From positions 62,001-126,000 of the forward strand of contig JAFGBS010000008.1 in assembly GCA_016933055.1 (NCBI GenBank): a DNA stretch of 64,000 nt, read 5' to 3'. The notes below the pieces were generated by a model. That model made no database searches. It was not told the origin of the DNA and was given only the letters and a program-made list of their open reading frames with translations. The first letter of the stretch is position 1. Each line of letters opens with the position of its first letter. Of the stretch, positions 15,667-25,716 are shown in pieces. A program made the position numbers and the translations under genes. The stretch comes from Promethearchaeota archaeon (GTDB taxonomy: Archaea > Asgardarchaeota > Lokiarchaeia > Sigyniarchaeales > Promethearchaeaceae).

Positions 15667-18600
15667 TTAGCTCCACAACCTTTTAACAGCTGTATCTAAA
15701 ACATGAATTTTTTTTTGATATAATTCGTTTTTCCATAGCCGATTTTGCAGTGTTTTGGGTTTAATAAGAAGAGATAACAATGTCCAAATTTTTTGATATT
15801 TGTTGAATGGGGACTCAAGGTCCATTTGCAGAATAATTTGCTTGAGACTATTGGTATTAGTTAATAAAAGTTTCTCCTTTTCGGTGATTGAATGAAAAAT
15901 TTCAGAATAAAATTGATAGTCATTGCTTTGTACACACTCTTGATTGTGTTCTTTAAATTTTTCTGCATCAAAAAACTTCCCACAATTACTACAGAATCTA
16001 CAAAGTAGAGCAGACTGAATTTGAGAGAAAATAAATTCAAAACAATAGGTTTTAACATAATCTTCAATGCTTCTAGCCAATTTTGCAATCATTTTTTGAG
16101 CTGGTGTCCCTTTATATACTCCAATATAACATTTTAAGGGATTTTTATGAATATTACGAAGAGAACCTCCCGCTCCTGTGCTTCCCATCCATTTTGTAAA
16201 TTCAGTTATAGTTGGGGAATTTAGTACCCCTACCAAATAATAAGCTTCAAGATCACTTTTTGGCACATAATAATATAATGAGCTATCCACTAATGCGTTT
16301 GTTTGTACGAATGCTGCTTTTACTTTACTTCCAATGCCGCTATATATTACTTTTTTACTTTGTTGTTGGTTTTCATGGAGTAATTTATTGTTGTAATTAA
16401 TGTTTTCGAACAAATTTGCAATTGCAGCGCCAGATTTAATATTGTTAATATATGTCGAGTGCAAGAAAAGATAATGATCTCTGGCTCGCGTATCATTACC
16501 AAATAGTTCAAATAGATCGTTTTCAGTTAAACTTTGAAATTTTTTTAATGCATCTCTATTCGAGTAATCGTTTTTCAATGGTAAAAACACAGTACTATAA
16601 CGCAATATATGAAAAGGAACCAGTTCAGTACTTTTCAAAACCCAATGCAAATAAGAATACTCTATAGTTGTTTTATCAAATGCCTTATAACTCCATCCTC
16701 CATATCGTTTAGATCTAATTAGTGAATCAGGGATTATACTTATCAAGTTGGATGAATTTTGACCTTTTGGCAAAATTGAAACAAATAAAAGATTTCTCGG
16801 ACCAATGCATGCACCTTGTCGAAATTCATTATGATAGGGACTTTTTTCCACTCTCAATGTCCTTTTTAATTCAGGAATGAATCTGCCAACTCCCCCTTCT
16901 TCCTCCATGATCTTATCCTTAACCTCGTGTAATGCATAAAAATTATTTGCCGCTCGAATATACACGGGAATATAGGTCTCGGACGATTTGGTAATGAAAT
17001 TTCCGTGATTTGTTGATACTTTATTCTTCACGAGGATTCGATATTTATTTGCGGGAGGCTCTTGTCCAAATTCAGCAAGGATACAGACATTATGTATATT
17101 AAACAGATCATGATCAAATTTCCAGATACAGATATTTTTCAAATTAGTAAATCTTCTCACTTTCTCATTTTGAGAACCTGTGAGAATACCTGCACTGACA
17201 ACTAAGAATAATTTCCCACCTGATTTGAGGTGAAATCCTGCTGATTTTTCCAAGAATAATGAGGATATTTCTAAATTACTAATATTTTGTGTATCAGTCG
17301 ATATTCTCAAAGTTCGTGCAAGAATTTTTAATTTTTCTTTATAGTCTTCAGAATTGATGCTGTTAATCACTATCCAAGGAGGATTACCCAAAATGACATC
17401 ATATTTTATGTCCAATTTATGGAATAAATAATCTCCAATGTCAATATGCGATAATAAAACATCAACGGAGCGATCCCAGTTAATCTCACGACAAATCGAC
17501 AGTTTTTGGAGGTATAGAACTGCAATCATTAAGTTAAGTTTTGTAATTATGATTGAGAGGGGATTTATATCCATTCCATACAGAGCATGAAGAGCAGATT
17601 CGTTGATTTCCTTGTTATCTTCTATAATTAAATTGATAGCTTCTAAAAGAAACATGCCGGAACCGCAAGCTGGATCTAACACACTTTCCCCTGGTGAATA
17701 AACAGTTTTTACCATATCTCTACATAGCTCAATCGTTGTATAATACTCTCCAAGTTTGTGCCGATGCGAGAAAGATATCAGTTCTTGGTAAAATAGATAT
17801 AATATATCAGAAATTTGTTGGGGGGGATTATAGATTATTGTGGTTCTCAGGGCTTTTCTTAAGATTCTCCTCATAGTTATATCTTGAAATTGATTGGATA
17901 GGAAATATTGTTCTATTAATAGAGATAGGGTTGGGAACAACGTTTGCAAATTATATGATTGATATTCATCGAATTCGTTAAGAACTACAAGGAGTTCTTG
18001 GCATACCAATATTAAATAAAAGTGAGTCCAATACAAATCCTTTGAAAGGTTTGAATCGTGGTAGATTTGTTGAAAATATTTCTTCCACAGTTCTAAAACG
18101 TCTGAAGAGAGGTTTTTGGGAGCTTCCTTAAACCAGTGATAAAAGAAAGAATTATATCCGAATATACGTGCGAAATTCGAACTATTACAAGGTGTTATTT
18201 CGGTAATTAGCGGATATAACCACTCACACTGATTTTCATCCATAAATTTGATAAAAGGCCTCAATTTCTCATTTTCACAATTGATGGTTTTTTGATTTGC
18301 TAGAGTCTGGATTCTACGAGTAGGTTTATGTGTTTCTGACAGTTTTTCTTCTGTTTTATGAGTAAAGAGCAATCTTATTGGAGTATCTTCATCATTAGCA
18401 TTCATAAATACTAATATTTTGTCATGATGCACCTGAATATAAAACTCCGGCCTAAATTTTACTTCATCATTAAGAAAAACAGGAAGAATTTCTTCTGAAG
18501 TTGCTTTACTGGCGATATCAATTAATATTTTTCCGACTATCGAATCCTCTTCTAACCAAAATTGATGATCTAATTCAAGATTTGTTTTCACAGTGACCAA
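15667..18600 (-). CDS. Large N6-adenine DNA methyltransferase, Eco57I/TaqI-like, no nuclease seen
   Basis: A 977-residue protein. The methyltransferase core has the SAM-binding motif VLDPACGSGMFLLEAI near residue 305 and catalytic motif IV GNPPWIVI near residue 405, the gamma-class adenine methylase arrangement. About 300 residues precede it, mostly helical, and I found no PD-(D/E)xK nuclease motif in them. After the core comes a target-recognition-like part (SGGAG-type loop GSTGAGGSLRNIHKN near residue 815), as in type IIG or ISP enzymes. A C-terminal zinc-binding segment follows: CRFCSNCGKFF with a later HNQEC. The first possible start is TTG at 18600, with GTG at 18591 as the alternative. 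No restriction enzyme gene lies nearby, so it may be a solitary methylase or part of an unknown defence. Confidence 0.85.
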   Translation of the reverse strand: MVTVKTNLELDHQFWLEEDSIVGKILIDIASKATSEEILPVFLNDEVKFRPEFYIQVHHDKILVFMNANDEDTPIRLLFTHKTEEKLSETHKPTRRIQTLANQKTINCENEKLRPFIKFMDENQCEWLYPLITEITPCNSSNFARIFGYNSFFYHWFKEAPKNLSSDVLELWKKYFQQIYHDSNLSKDLYWTHFYLILVCQELLVVLNEFDEYQSYNLQTLFPTLSLLIEQYFLSNQFQDITMRRILRKALRTTIIYNPPQQISDILYLFYQELISFSHRHKLGEYYTTIELCRDMVKTVYSPGESVLDPACGSGMFLLEAINLIIEDNKEINESALHALYGMDINPLSIIITKLNLMIAVLYLQKLSICREINWDRSVDVLLSHIDIGDYLFHKLDIKYDVILGNPPWIVINSINSEDYKEKLKILARTLRISTDTQNISNLEISSLFLEKSAGFHLKSGGKLFLVVSAGILTGSQNEKVRRFTNLKNICIWKFDHDLFNIHNVCILAEFGQEPPANKYRILVKNKVSTNHGNFITKSSETYIPVYIRAANNFYALHEVKDKIMEEEGGVGRFIPELKRTLRVEKSPYHNEFRQGACIGPRNLLFVSILPKGQNSSNLISIIPDSLIRSKRYGGWSYKAFDKTTIEYSYLHWVLKSTELVPFHILRYSTVFLPLKNDYSNRDALKKFQSLTENDLFELFGNDTRARDHYLFLHSTYINNIKSGAAIANLFENINYNNKLLHENQQQSKKVIYSGIGSKVKAAFVQTNALVDSSLYYYVPKSDLEAYYLVGVLNSPTITEFTKWMGSTGAGGSLRNIHKNPLKCYIGVYKGTPAQKMIAKLARSIEDYVKTYCFEFIFSQIQSALLCRFCSNCGKFFDAEKFKEHNQECVQSNDYQFYSEIFHSITEKEKLLLTNTNSLKQIILQMDLESPFNKYQKIWTLLSLLIKPKTLQNRLWKNELYQKKIHVLDTAVKRLWS

Positions 18601-18634
18601 AATTTATAACGATCTAGAAAAGAAAAGTGTTACG

Positions 18635-20065
18635 CTATCGCGTACGAATTAATTCTGTATCAGCAATTCTATTTTTTAATCCCAACACTCGGAGCATTAA
18701 ATCCCTATCGTCCATAGCTTTCTCGAATGCATCATATACATTATTTCCTTTTACGATATTTGAACATAATGGAGCACCATTGGGGATGAATGAACCGATT
18801 AAAGGTACATCTCGGAACTCTAGCCCTTGTAGATCTACCATTATATGAAAATCAAGGGGACTGTAATATATAGCTCTGAGATATGTTTTATCATCGGATA
18901 AATACGCATCATTGGGCAAAATATTTTGATCAATTGATTTGAGATGATGTTGTATGAGATTTTCACCCGTACATGCCAGTACCAAATCAATTGTCCCTTG
19001 AAACCTTGGATTTAATTCGATAAAATAAATCCGTACATCTTCATTTGTGTTCTGAAGAACGAAATCAATCCCATTAGATCCCTTTAATTGAGCCAACTGG
19101 GTCAATTTTAGGGCCAAATTCATTAATTCTGCGGTAATTAAAGCATTCTTTGGATGATTTGGATCAGAAATGGTCTTATTCATTATGTTGCCGCAATAAG
19201 TAAAGTTCCCTTTGCATCCGAATCGGTGTTCTCCAATAATTTGTTGTGAAATAGTATGAATCTTAACTTTGTTACCATTTGCGAAAAATGAACAACTCAT
19301 AGGAATACCATTTATGAACTCTTGGATTATATAGGGGGGAGATCGTATCTTGATCAAGATTTCTAATGAATTCGTAAAATCTCCAGGATTTTGAATAAGA
19401 TAAATGCCTAATCCCCCTCCCGAATTAGCAGATTTTAGCACAAAGGGATAGTTCATGCATTTCGCGACAATTCTTAAGAATTCATTTGCGTTCACTTTCA
19501 CAGTAAAGGGGGAATCTTTGACTTCACCTTTCGGATTATGGATTGTATAATGAAATTCATCTTGTATTATCTTAAATATTATCGTTTTTGGGAATCGGAT
19601 CGAATTTTTCATAAGGTAAGGGAAAAGTAGATTAGGATTTCGAACATTTTGTGCAAATTTTGGTAGGTTTCCTTTATAGTTTTTAAATTTTGTAATCCTT
19701 TCCCAAATTTCGAAATCATTTTCAAATGAACTTCCCAAAATTAAATAATCACAATTTTCGATTCTCTCTCTGTTGGTTAGGATAGATTGATATAGATAAT
19801 ATGCTGCTGTATGTTGAAGTTCTCCCTTCTCATCTCGTATAGCGTCTAAATCAACTTGAGAAAACTCATCCGCTAAGCGACGTAAATCCATATCAGCAAA
19901 ACAATCAATGACAAAAGTATTCAATCCTGCACATTTTGCCACAAAATTTAATGAACGAGCTGTATATCCTACAATAGCAATTTTTTTATTCAATAAATAT
20001 CGTTCTTTTTGTACGGAAGGAAAATCTTTCCAATCATCTCTTTTGCAGCTATGTGGGACTTTCAT
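18635..20065 (-). CDS. ATP-grasp ligase-like protein (COG2232-like)
   Basis: A 476-residue protein. An N-terminal Rossmann-like part begins IAIVGYTARSLNFVAKCAGL, and the middle and C-terminal parts have ATP-grasp features: FVLKSANSGGGLGIYLI (nucleotide-binding glycine-rich loop), YIIQEFINGIPMSCSFFANG, and the metal-binding strand IYFIELNPRFQGTIDLVLAC with Glu and Asn. These enzymes join a carboxylate to an amine or thiol using ATP. The substrate is unknown. Members of this group occur near tetrahydromethanopterin or C1 genes in some prokaryotes, but no such genes are here. It stands 34 bases upstream of the methyltransferase gene on the same strand, so the two may be co-transcribed. Confidence 0.8.
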   Translation of the reverse strand: MKVPHSCKRDDWKDFPSVQKERYLLNKKIAIVGYTARSLNFVAKCAGLNTFVIDCFADMDLRRLADEFSQVDLDAIRDEKGELQHTAAYYLYQSILTNRERIENCDYLILGSSFENDFEIWERITKFKNYKGNLPKFAQNVRNPNLLFPYLMKNSIRFPKTIIFKIIQDEFHYTIHNPKGEVKDSPFTVKVNANEFLRIVAKCMNYPFVLKSANSGGGLGIYLIQNPGDFTNSLEILIKIRSPPYIIQEFINGIPMSCSFFANGNKVKIHTISQQIIGEHRFGCKGNFTYCGNIMNKTISDPNHPKNALITAELMNLALKLTQLAQLKGSNGIDFVLQNTNEDVRIYFIELNPRFQGTIDLVLACTGENLIQHHLKSIDQNILPNDAYLSDDKTYLRAIYYSPLDFHIMVDLQGLEFRDVPLIGSFIPNGAPLCSNIVKGNNVYDAFEKAMDDRDLMLRVLGLKNRIADTELIRTR

Positions 20066-20186
20066 TATATGAATTAACTTCTCTATTCATAAAAAAGTTC
20101 TGAGATGGAATTGACAAAAACATAACAATTATATCATTTCTAACATTAACCATACTATCGTAATAAATCGAATAAATGTGGTGTTC

Positions 20187-21410
20187 ATGCGGAAAAGAAC
20201 TAAAAAATTATTAGTACGATTAATTCCCATTATCATTATTTTTCTAGGCATAAATATAGGGTTTGGTATTGACTATTACTTGCGTATACCCAAAGAATGG
20301 TATACTAGTACACCTTATGGTGGGGGGTATACTACAATTAATGCCCATAGTTTTAATGTAAATCCCCAAAACAAACTTGTATATATGACTTCAGGAGATG
20401 TATTACAAATTATTAACGTTGATAACCCTAACAATCCTTCTTTATTATCAGAATTCAATAAAACCAATCCGGCAACATTCATGGCACGTGAGGGCGATCT
20501 ATTAGTTCTCGCTGGGGAAAATGATTTTAACATCATCAATATTAGTAACCCTGCACTACCTGTGAACTTGAGTATATTTAACATAAATGTCAATTATACA
20601 ATTGCAGATGTGGCGATTAAAGGGGATTATGTTTTTCTGGCAGTTTCTCCAATTTCACCGTATATAGACAGTCTAAACTTCCAAGTATTAGTTTCGGTTA
20701 ATATTAGCAATCCATTGGATCCCAAAGAAGGTGCAATGTACCGAAGATACGGTTTTTATTCCTATTCATTAACCTTACATGAAGATATTGCTTATATCAC
20801 TCATCCTGATAAAGGTATAGCAATAGTTAATATTACGAATCCTGAAAATCTCAATGGATTGGGATACTTAACGAAGTTTGGATTACTTAGCACATATCCG
20901 TGGGCAATAAATGCATATCAAACTGCGATTAAAAAAACTACTACAGCAACTTATATCCTTATTGCAGATCATGACAACGGTTATATTGTAGCAGATGTGA
21001 CGGACCCTACAGTTCCTCAACCAATTGGTGGCACTTCCATGCCCTATAGTATATCATTATTTGCGACTTTTAATTATGCATACGTGCTTCAAAAAAATGG
21101 AACTATCAGTGTTTTTTCGTTAACTGATCCTATACAACGGGAATTGGTGGGCAGATTTGATCCTTATAATGAGTTAATCAACGCAAGAGATATCTATGTC
21201 CATCAATCCACAAACACTCTGTATTTACTTCGAAATAATGGATTGACAATGTATAATTTAGTTGAGGGGATAAAGAACGATTATTTTAGAGTAGAAGCAG
21301 CACTTGATTACACATTGGTAGCGATTGTTTTTAGTTTGATATTATGCGTTCCTCTCGGCATTGCGGTGATTATACGTCATCGAGAAACAGCAACATTTTC
21401 AAAATATTGA
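20187..21410 (+). CDS. LVIVD-repeat surface protein with N- and C-terminal membrane helices
   Basis: A 407-residue protein. A basic start MRKRTKKLL and a hydrophobic helix (about residues 10-29) lead outside. The body is made of repeats of the LVIVD type, for example DVLQIINVDNPNNPSLLSEF, NDFNIINISNPALPVNLSIF and GIAIVNITNPENLNGLGYL, which usually form a beta propeller. A second hydrophobic helix near residues 375-396 is followed by basic residues RHRE, giving a C-terminal anchor. Such proteins act outside the membrane in binding or adhesion. The ATG at 20187 is preferred over GTG codons at 20178 and 20181. Its promoter is shared in the divergent region with the ATP-grasp gene. Confidence 0.82.
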   Translation: MRKRTKKLLVRLIPIIIIFLGINIGFGIDYYLRIPKEWYTSTPYGGGYTTINAHSFNVNPQNKLVYMTSGDVLQIINVDNPNNPSLLSEFNKTNPATFMAREGDLLVLAGENDFNIINISNPALPVNLSIFNINVNYTIADVAIKGDYVFLAVSPISPYIDSLNFQVLVSVNISNPLDPKEGAMYRRYGFYSYSLTLHEDIAYITHPDKGIAIVNITNPENLNGLGYLTKFGLLSTYPWAINAYQTAIKKTTTATYILIADHDNGYIVADVTDPTVPQPIGGTSMPYSISLFATFNYAYVLQKNGTISVFSLTDPIQRELVGRFDPYNELINARDIYVHQSTNTLYLLRNNGLTMYNLVEGIKNDYFRVEAALDYTLVAIVFSLILCVPLGIAVIIRHRETATFSKY

Positions 21411-21417
21411 AACATCA

Positions 21418-21443
21418 TTTCCTTTTCTTTTTCTTTTTCTTTC
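21418..21443 (+). terminator. Pyrimidine-rich terminator after the LVIVD gene
   Basis: A repeating C/T tract (cttttctttttctttttctt) follows the stop of the LVIVD-repeat gene within ten bases. No hairpin is present. It fits U-rich transcription termination in archaea and separates this gene from the malic enzyme gene. Confidence 0.5.
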
Positions 21444-21514
21444 CAAAAACACAAAGGAATAGCTTTATTTGACTACACTAGTTGTGATTATCATCACCGA
21501 CTAAATGAAATAGC

Positions 21515-22864
21515 ATGAGTAAAGAAAAACGTGTTACAAAGGAAGAGTTAATTGAAAAAGCGAAATTACCGGCTAAAAATGCATTAAAAATGCATCCGTT
21601 TTTTCGGGGCAAGATTGCAACGGTTCCCCGCTGTTCTATACGAGATTTTCAAGATTTTGGCATTTGGTATTCTCCGGGTGTTGCTGCTCCATGCCGAGAG
21701 ATTGCTAATAATGAGGATCTGGTTTATAAATATACTCATAAGTGGAATACGGTTGCAGTAGTCTCTGATGGAACCCGTGTATTAGGATTGGGAGACATTG
21801 GACCCCAAGCTGCAATGCCAGTCATGGAAGGAAAATCTCTTCTATTTAAATATTTAGGGGGGGTTGATGCATGGCCATTATGTATTGGTCCGGGATTAGA
21901 TGCTGAACAGATCATTCAAATTGTGAAATGGATTCAACCTACATTCGGAGGAATCAATCTAGAGGATATTGAAAAACCCAAATGTTTTACAGTCTTAGAC
22001 AAACTACGAGCAGATCCCGAGGTAAAGATTCCCGTATGGCACGATGATCAACAAGGAACTGCATGCGTAACCTTAGCAGGTCTTATTAATGCACTAAAGA
22101 TTGTTGGAAAGAAAAAATCAGAAGTAAAAATCGCTTTAGTTGGAGCGGGTTCGGCTAATGTAGCAATTGCCAGAATTCTCTTCTCCGCGGGATATAATCC
22201 CAAAAAATGTGTATTTGTAGACTCTCAAGGTATTTTGAGTCTCGATCGAAACGATCTAGAGGGGTATAAAGAGGAAATTGCTCATAATACCAATGGTGAG
22301 GGTTTAACGGGGGGAATTGCAGAAGCTATGAAGGGTGCAGATGTTATGTGCGGATTATCGAAACCAGGACCTGATACGATTAAAAAAGAATGGGTAACAT
22401 TAATGGCGGATGATGCTATTGTTTTTGCTTGCGCGAATCCAATTCCTGAAATCTGGCCATGGGATGCGAAAGAAGCAGGAGCACGAATCGTTGCAACGGG
22501 GAGATCTGATTTTGAAAATCAAGTAAATAATTCTTTAGGATTCCCAGGTATATTTCGAGGTACTCTGGATGTACGGGCTGTTACTATTACTGATGAAATG
22601 TGTGTCGCTGCTGCGGAAGAAATAGCAAAAGTTCAAGAAGATAAGGGATTGAGTGAGACTCAAATTATACCGACTATGGATGATTGGGAAATCTACCCCA
22701 GAGAGGCAGTTGCTGTTGGTATGAAAGCTATTGAACAAGGCCTTGCCCGATTAAAACTTTCTCGAGCTGAAATTTTTGAACAAGCTGAAAAAATCATCAA
22801 AAGTTCCCGAGACATAGCTCAATTTCTGATGAAAGAAGGATTCATTCCCCATTACGAGGATTAA
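21515..22864 (+). CDS. Malic enzyme, NAD(P)-dependent (oxaloacetate-decarboxylating)
   Basis: A 449-residue enzyme converting malate to pyruvate and CO2 with reduction of NAD or NADP. The conserved motifs are in order: WYSPGVAAPC, LGLGDIGPQAAMPVMEGKSL, DAWPLCIG, NLEDIEKPKCFTVLD with its metal-binding acidic residues, WHDDQQGTACVTLAGLINAL, and the nucleotide-binding loop VGAGSANVAIARILF. Its length fits the short form without a phosphotransacetylase domain. Alanine in GAGSANVA gives no clear call on NAD versus NADP. It is monocistronic and its stop overlaps by three to four bases with the convergent flavoprotein gene. It links the C4 pool to pyruvate in a region of sugar-acid and organic-acid genes. 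Confidence 0.95.
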   Translation: MSKEKRVTKEELIEKAKLPAKNALKMHPFFRGKIATVPRCSIRDFQDFGIWYSPGVAAPCREIANNEDLVYKYTHKWNTVAVVSDGTRVLGLGDIGPQAAMPVMEGKSLLFKYLGGVDAWPLCIGPGLDAEQIIQIVKWIQPTFGGINLEDIEKPKCFTVLDKLRADPEVKIPVWHDDQQGTACVTLAGLINALKIVGKKKSEVKIALVGAGSANVAIARILFSAGYNPKKCVFVDSQGILSLDRNDLEGYKEEIAHNTNGEGLTGGIAEAMKGADVMCGLSKPGPDTIKKEWVTLMADDAIVFACANPIPEIWPWDAKEAGARIVATGRSDFENQVNNSLGFPGIFRGTLDVRAVTITDEMCVAAAEEIAKVQEDKGLSETQIIPTMDDWEIYPREAVAVGMKAIEQGLARLKLSRAEIFEQAEKIIKSSRDIAQFLMKEGFIPHYED

Positions 22865-24264
22865 AGTTCTTTTTCCTCTTTTTTCAAAGTAAATTGCATT
22901 TTCCCTACTTTTGACCATAATTTCTCTGCTTTTTCTTTCCATTCCGGAAATAATACCAATTTCTCTGGAAAATTCTCATAATGTTCTCGGATCTCACCAG
23001 ATAGTTTCATAGAATTAAGCATTGAACGTATTGCCATAAGAGAGATGTTCCCAGATAGTAAGCCTCCTAAAAAGGTAGTTGTAACTTTAGTCATCCTACT
23101 TCTCGATAATTTCAATTCATAATGATTGTTCATATCCTCAAAATCCTTGGAACTAAAGATAATATCTTTTTTGAATAAGAAATTCATATCTTTTGAGGAG
23201 ATATTTGCAGCATCTGGAATTTGAGATAACAAAGCGGCAAGTTTTGCACCTTGATTACGAAAATAACGAACATTTATGCTCCATAAATCTTTTCTTGAAA
23301 GATATTCTGGTGAATTCTCTCTAGTTAAAATTTCATGAATTCCTTCAATAATAAGAGTACATGCACCCCATGCGCACTTAATTCCCTCTCCTGAATGAGG
23401 TTCGGTCATACACGCAGAATCTCCTACACAAACAAAAGCATCTCCCACCAATGAGTATGGGCTTCGTCTGTATGTTGTGAGACCACGATGTTCTTCAATT
23501 AATTTATAAACTGGAGTAGTATAGGCCTCTTTAAATATCTCAAATGCTTTCTCTGCATTTTGATATCCACCGGGTTGCCCATTTCCAAAGATATTTGCAT
23601 TTTGCTTGTAATGTTGCGCAAACCACGTTTTATAAAACGTAAACGAAATATTTTTTTCTATCCTAGTCGGGTTTTCATCTGGATCTTCCCATTCTACAAC
23701 TCGTTGTATCACATACATTTTCTCCGAATCATCGATATCAAAAGTTTCTACATTATAACTCTCAGGTAGTGATCGTCGAACCACTGCAGCAGTACCGCTG
23801 CAATCAACTATAACTTTACCGTAATACTCCAATACCACATCATATTTCAGGATTTTCACTCCTTGGAGTATTCCGTCCTCATATATTCCCTCTTTAAATT
23901 CTGCTTCAAACTCAAATGCCACTCCTGCTTCTTTTGCCATCTTTATTAGTCGTTGTACGAAAAATTGAAATCGCATCGCATAAATAGGATAATGCATGAA
24001 TTTTCTGTGTTCAAAATTAGGGGAAACATGTGTTGTTCCTTCTAAGGTTGCAATCCATTCATCTGTCCCCTCGTCTGGCGGGGAGATCTTGTATTGTGAA
24101 AATGCAGATTTTGCTAGGTGGAATTGATCCATTTTCTTCCCACATTGCGCTTCTATCTCACGTTCAATTATAATAACCGAATGGTTGAGTAGTGCAAGTT
24201 TTAAACCTAAAAATACACCAGCTGTTCCTGCACCTACGATAATTACATCAAAGCGATTTTTCAT
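22861..24264 (-). CDS. FAD-dependent oxidoreductase, geranylgeranyl reductase family
   Basis: A 467-residue flavoprotein. The FAD-binding Rossmann motif DVIIVGAGTAGVFLGLKLAL opens the protein, followed by an acidic strand end IIIERE. A second FAD motif, VCVGDSACMTEPHSGEGIKC, near residue 285 is typical of the geranylgeranyl reductase family. In archaea this family saturates isoprenoid chains of lipids, but paralogues with other substrates are common. This one has an unusually long C-terminal part and lacks nearby lipid genes, so the substrate is left open. An AGGT site precedes the ATG. It may be co-transcribed with the LarA-like gene 73 bases upstream. Confidence 0.85.
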   Translation of the reverse strand: MKNRFDVIIVGAGTAGVFLGLKLALLNHSVIIIEREIEAQCGKKMDQFHLAKSAFSQYKISPPDEGTDEWIATLEGTTHVSPNFEHRKFMHYPIYAMRFQFFVQRLIKMAKEAGVAFEFEAEFKEGIYEDGILQGVKILKYDVVLEYYGKVIVDCSGTAAVVRRSLPESYNVETFDIDDSEKMYVIQRVVEWEDPDENPTRIEKNISFTFYKTWFAQHYKQNANIFGNGQPGGYQNAEKAFEIFKEAYTTPVYKLIEEHRGLTTYRRSPYSLVGDAFVCVGDSACMTEPHSGEGIKCAWGACTLIIEGIHEILTRENSPEYLSRKDLWSINVRYFRNQGAKLAALLSQIPDAANISSKDMNFLFKKDIIFSSKDFEDMNNHYELKLSRSRMTKVTTTFLGGLLSGNISLMAIRSMLNSMKLSGEIREHYENFPEKLVLFPEWKEKAEKLWSKVGKMQFTLKKEEKEL

Positions 24265-24337
24265 ACCTATTTGTATTTAGATAGGGTAAAAATACATTTT
24301 GGAATGGATTTCATAAAATCTTTCGTGAACAATGAGT

Positions 24338-25600
24338 TCACGCATTTGAAGATCCCTCAATCATTACTTTCGTTCCATGAGGAATGATATATATTGACTT
24401 GTCATGGGTGACTAGTTGGTCTATCAGAGTTTGTACATTGTCCACATATTTCACTTGTAAACATTCTTCAACGTACTCGCAAGGCAAATCGGTTATATAG
24501 TATACATCATGCTCTTCGATGAATTTTCTATATAAATATACATTGTGCATGCCTTGTTCATATTCATGAGTTTGTAAATATTTTAAAATCGATTGTGAAT
24601 CAGGGAATTGCTCGAGGTACTGTTGAAATGCGGGAATCCCTAATCCCTTCTCACATTTAATAAAATAGAGGACTATACCCTTAGGTTTGACCGCAGTTTG
24701 GCATTGCATTATTGCTTTCATGCTTTGTTGATAATTACTATCAAATGGATACCCCCCTGCGCTTAATATCAATACATCAGCAGCTTTATTAATTGAAATA
24801 GTGCAAGTTGGTTTGTATTTTTCTACAGCTTGCATAAATGCGTCATTCAACGCTCCACTTTTGATGTCTAAAATATTCCCATAACTATCTAAATTGACAT
24901 TAATTACGAAATCTGCCCCGGCTGCTTCTGCCGCTTCTTGCATGTCTTTGTGAATGGGATTAGATTCAATATTACCTGGGTAGATCCCTTGCATCACTAG
25001 TGCATGATTTTTATTAATAGACTTGGCTGAGGCAACTCCGGGAAATACAGATTTTCTATCTCCTCCGAATCCCGCAAAATAATGCAACGTAACATCGGAA
25101 ACCACTATCTTAAAATCGGCATTTGCATAAACGCTATTTATTTGTATGGGGGTTCCGCGAGAGGTTTCTCCGAAATATATATATTCAGAATTGCGTTGGT
25201 CGTTCCATTTAATGGTGTAGAAATCTACAACATATTGACCGAATAAAGAAATTAATTCCTCAAAAGTTGGTTCTCTATGGACTCCAGTAGCAATCAGTAT
25301 CGTTATAGACTCTTTTGAAATTCCATAATTTTCCATGTATCTTAACAAGGGTATCAAAATTTTATCGTGAGGGAATTTTCGGGTCTGATCATCAACTACA
25401 ATGGTAATCGTTTGAGGTTTACTCGCCTCTAGCAATTTATGCAATGGTTTAGAAAAAATTGGATTTTTAAATGTAGAGAACAACAAATCTTCTGGATTTT
25501 CTATAACTTTTTGCTCTGGTAATTTGAGTTCGGTAACACCCACTCCCTCTGGTAGCCTAAAGGAAATCTTTGATTTCCCATAAGGCAATGCAAATTCCAT
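24338..25600 (-). CDS. larA: LarA-family protein (nickel-dependent lactate racemase-like)
   Basis: A 420-residue protein matching the length of lactate racemase LarA. It shows the substrate-domain motif VVDDQTRKFP, the histidine motif ATGVHREPT, and the strongest signature, HYFAGFGGDRKSVFPGV with NHAL just after, which includes the region of the pincer-cofactor lysine and histidines. LarA enzymes racemise or epimerise 2-hydroxy acids using a nickel pincer cofactor made by LarB, LarC and LarE, none of which are in the window. Many LarA homologues act on sugar acids or other hydroxy acids rather than lactate. It is divergent from the FAH-fold hydrolase and near uronate isomerase, which favours a sugar-acid role here. 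Confidence 0.85.
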   Translation of the reverse strand: MEFALPYGKSKISFRLPEGVGVTELKLPEQKVIENPEDLLFSTFKNPIFSKPLHKLLEASKPQTITIVVDDQTRKFPHDKILIPLLRYMENYGISKESITILIATGVHREPTFEELISLFGQYVVDFYTIKWNDQRNSEYIYFGETSRGTPIQINSVYANADFKIVVSDVTLHYFAGFGGDRKSVFPGVASAKSINKNHALVMQGIYPGNIESNPIHKDMQEAAEAAGADFVINVNLDSYGNILDIKSGALNDAFMQAVEKYKPTCTISINKAADVLILSAGGYPFDSNYQQSMKAIMQCQTAVKPKGIVLYFIKCEKGLGIPAFQQYLEQFPDSQSILKYLQTHEYEQGMHNVYLYRKFIEEHDVYYITDLPCEYVEECLQVKYVDNVQTLIDQLVTHDKSIYIIPHGTKVMIEGSSNA

Positions 25601-25716
25601 ACTTATTCACAATTTACCTTTTCTAAATAATTTTTCTCTAAAGGGTAAAATCATCAAATCTATTAGCTTGAGTGAACTAAGCAAGTTATGTTACGAAAAT
25701 TTAGACTGTGAAAACT

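Noticed and set aside
15667..18600. A frameshift or nuclease domain at the N-terminus of the large methyltransferase
   Set aside because: The frame is continuous, and I could not find a PD-(D/E)xK pattern. The N-terminal part looks helical.
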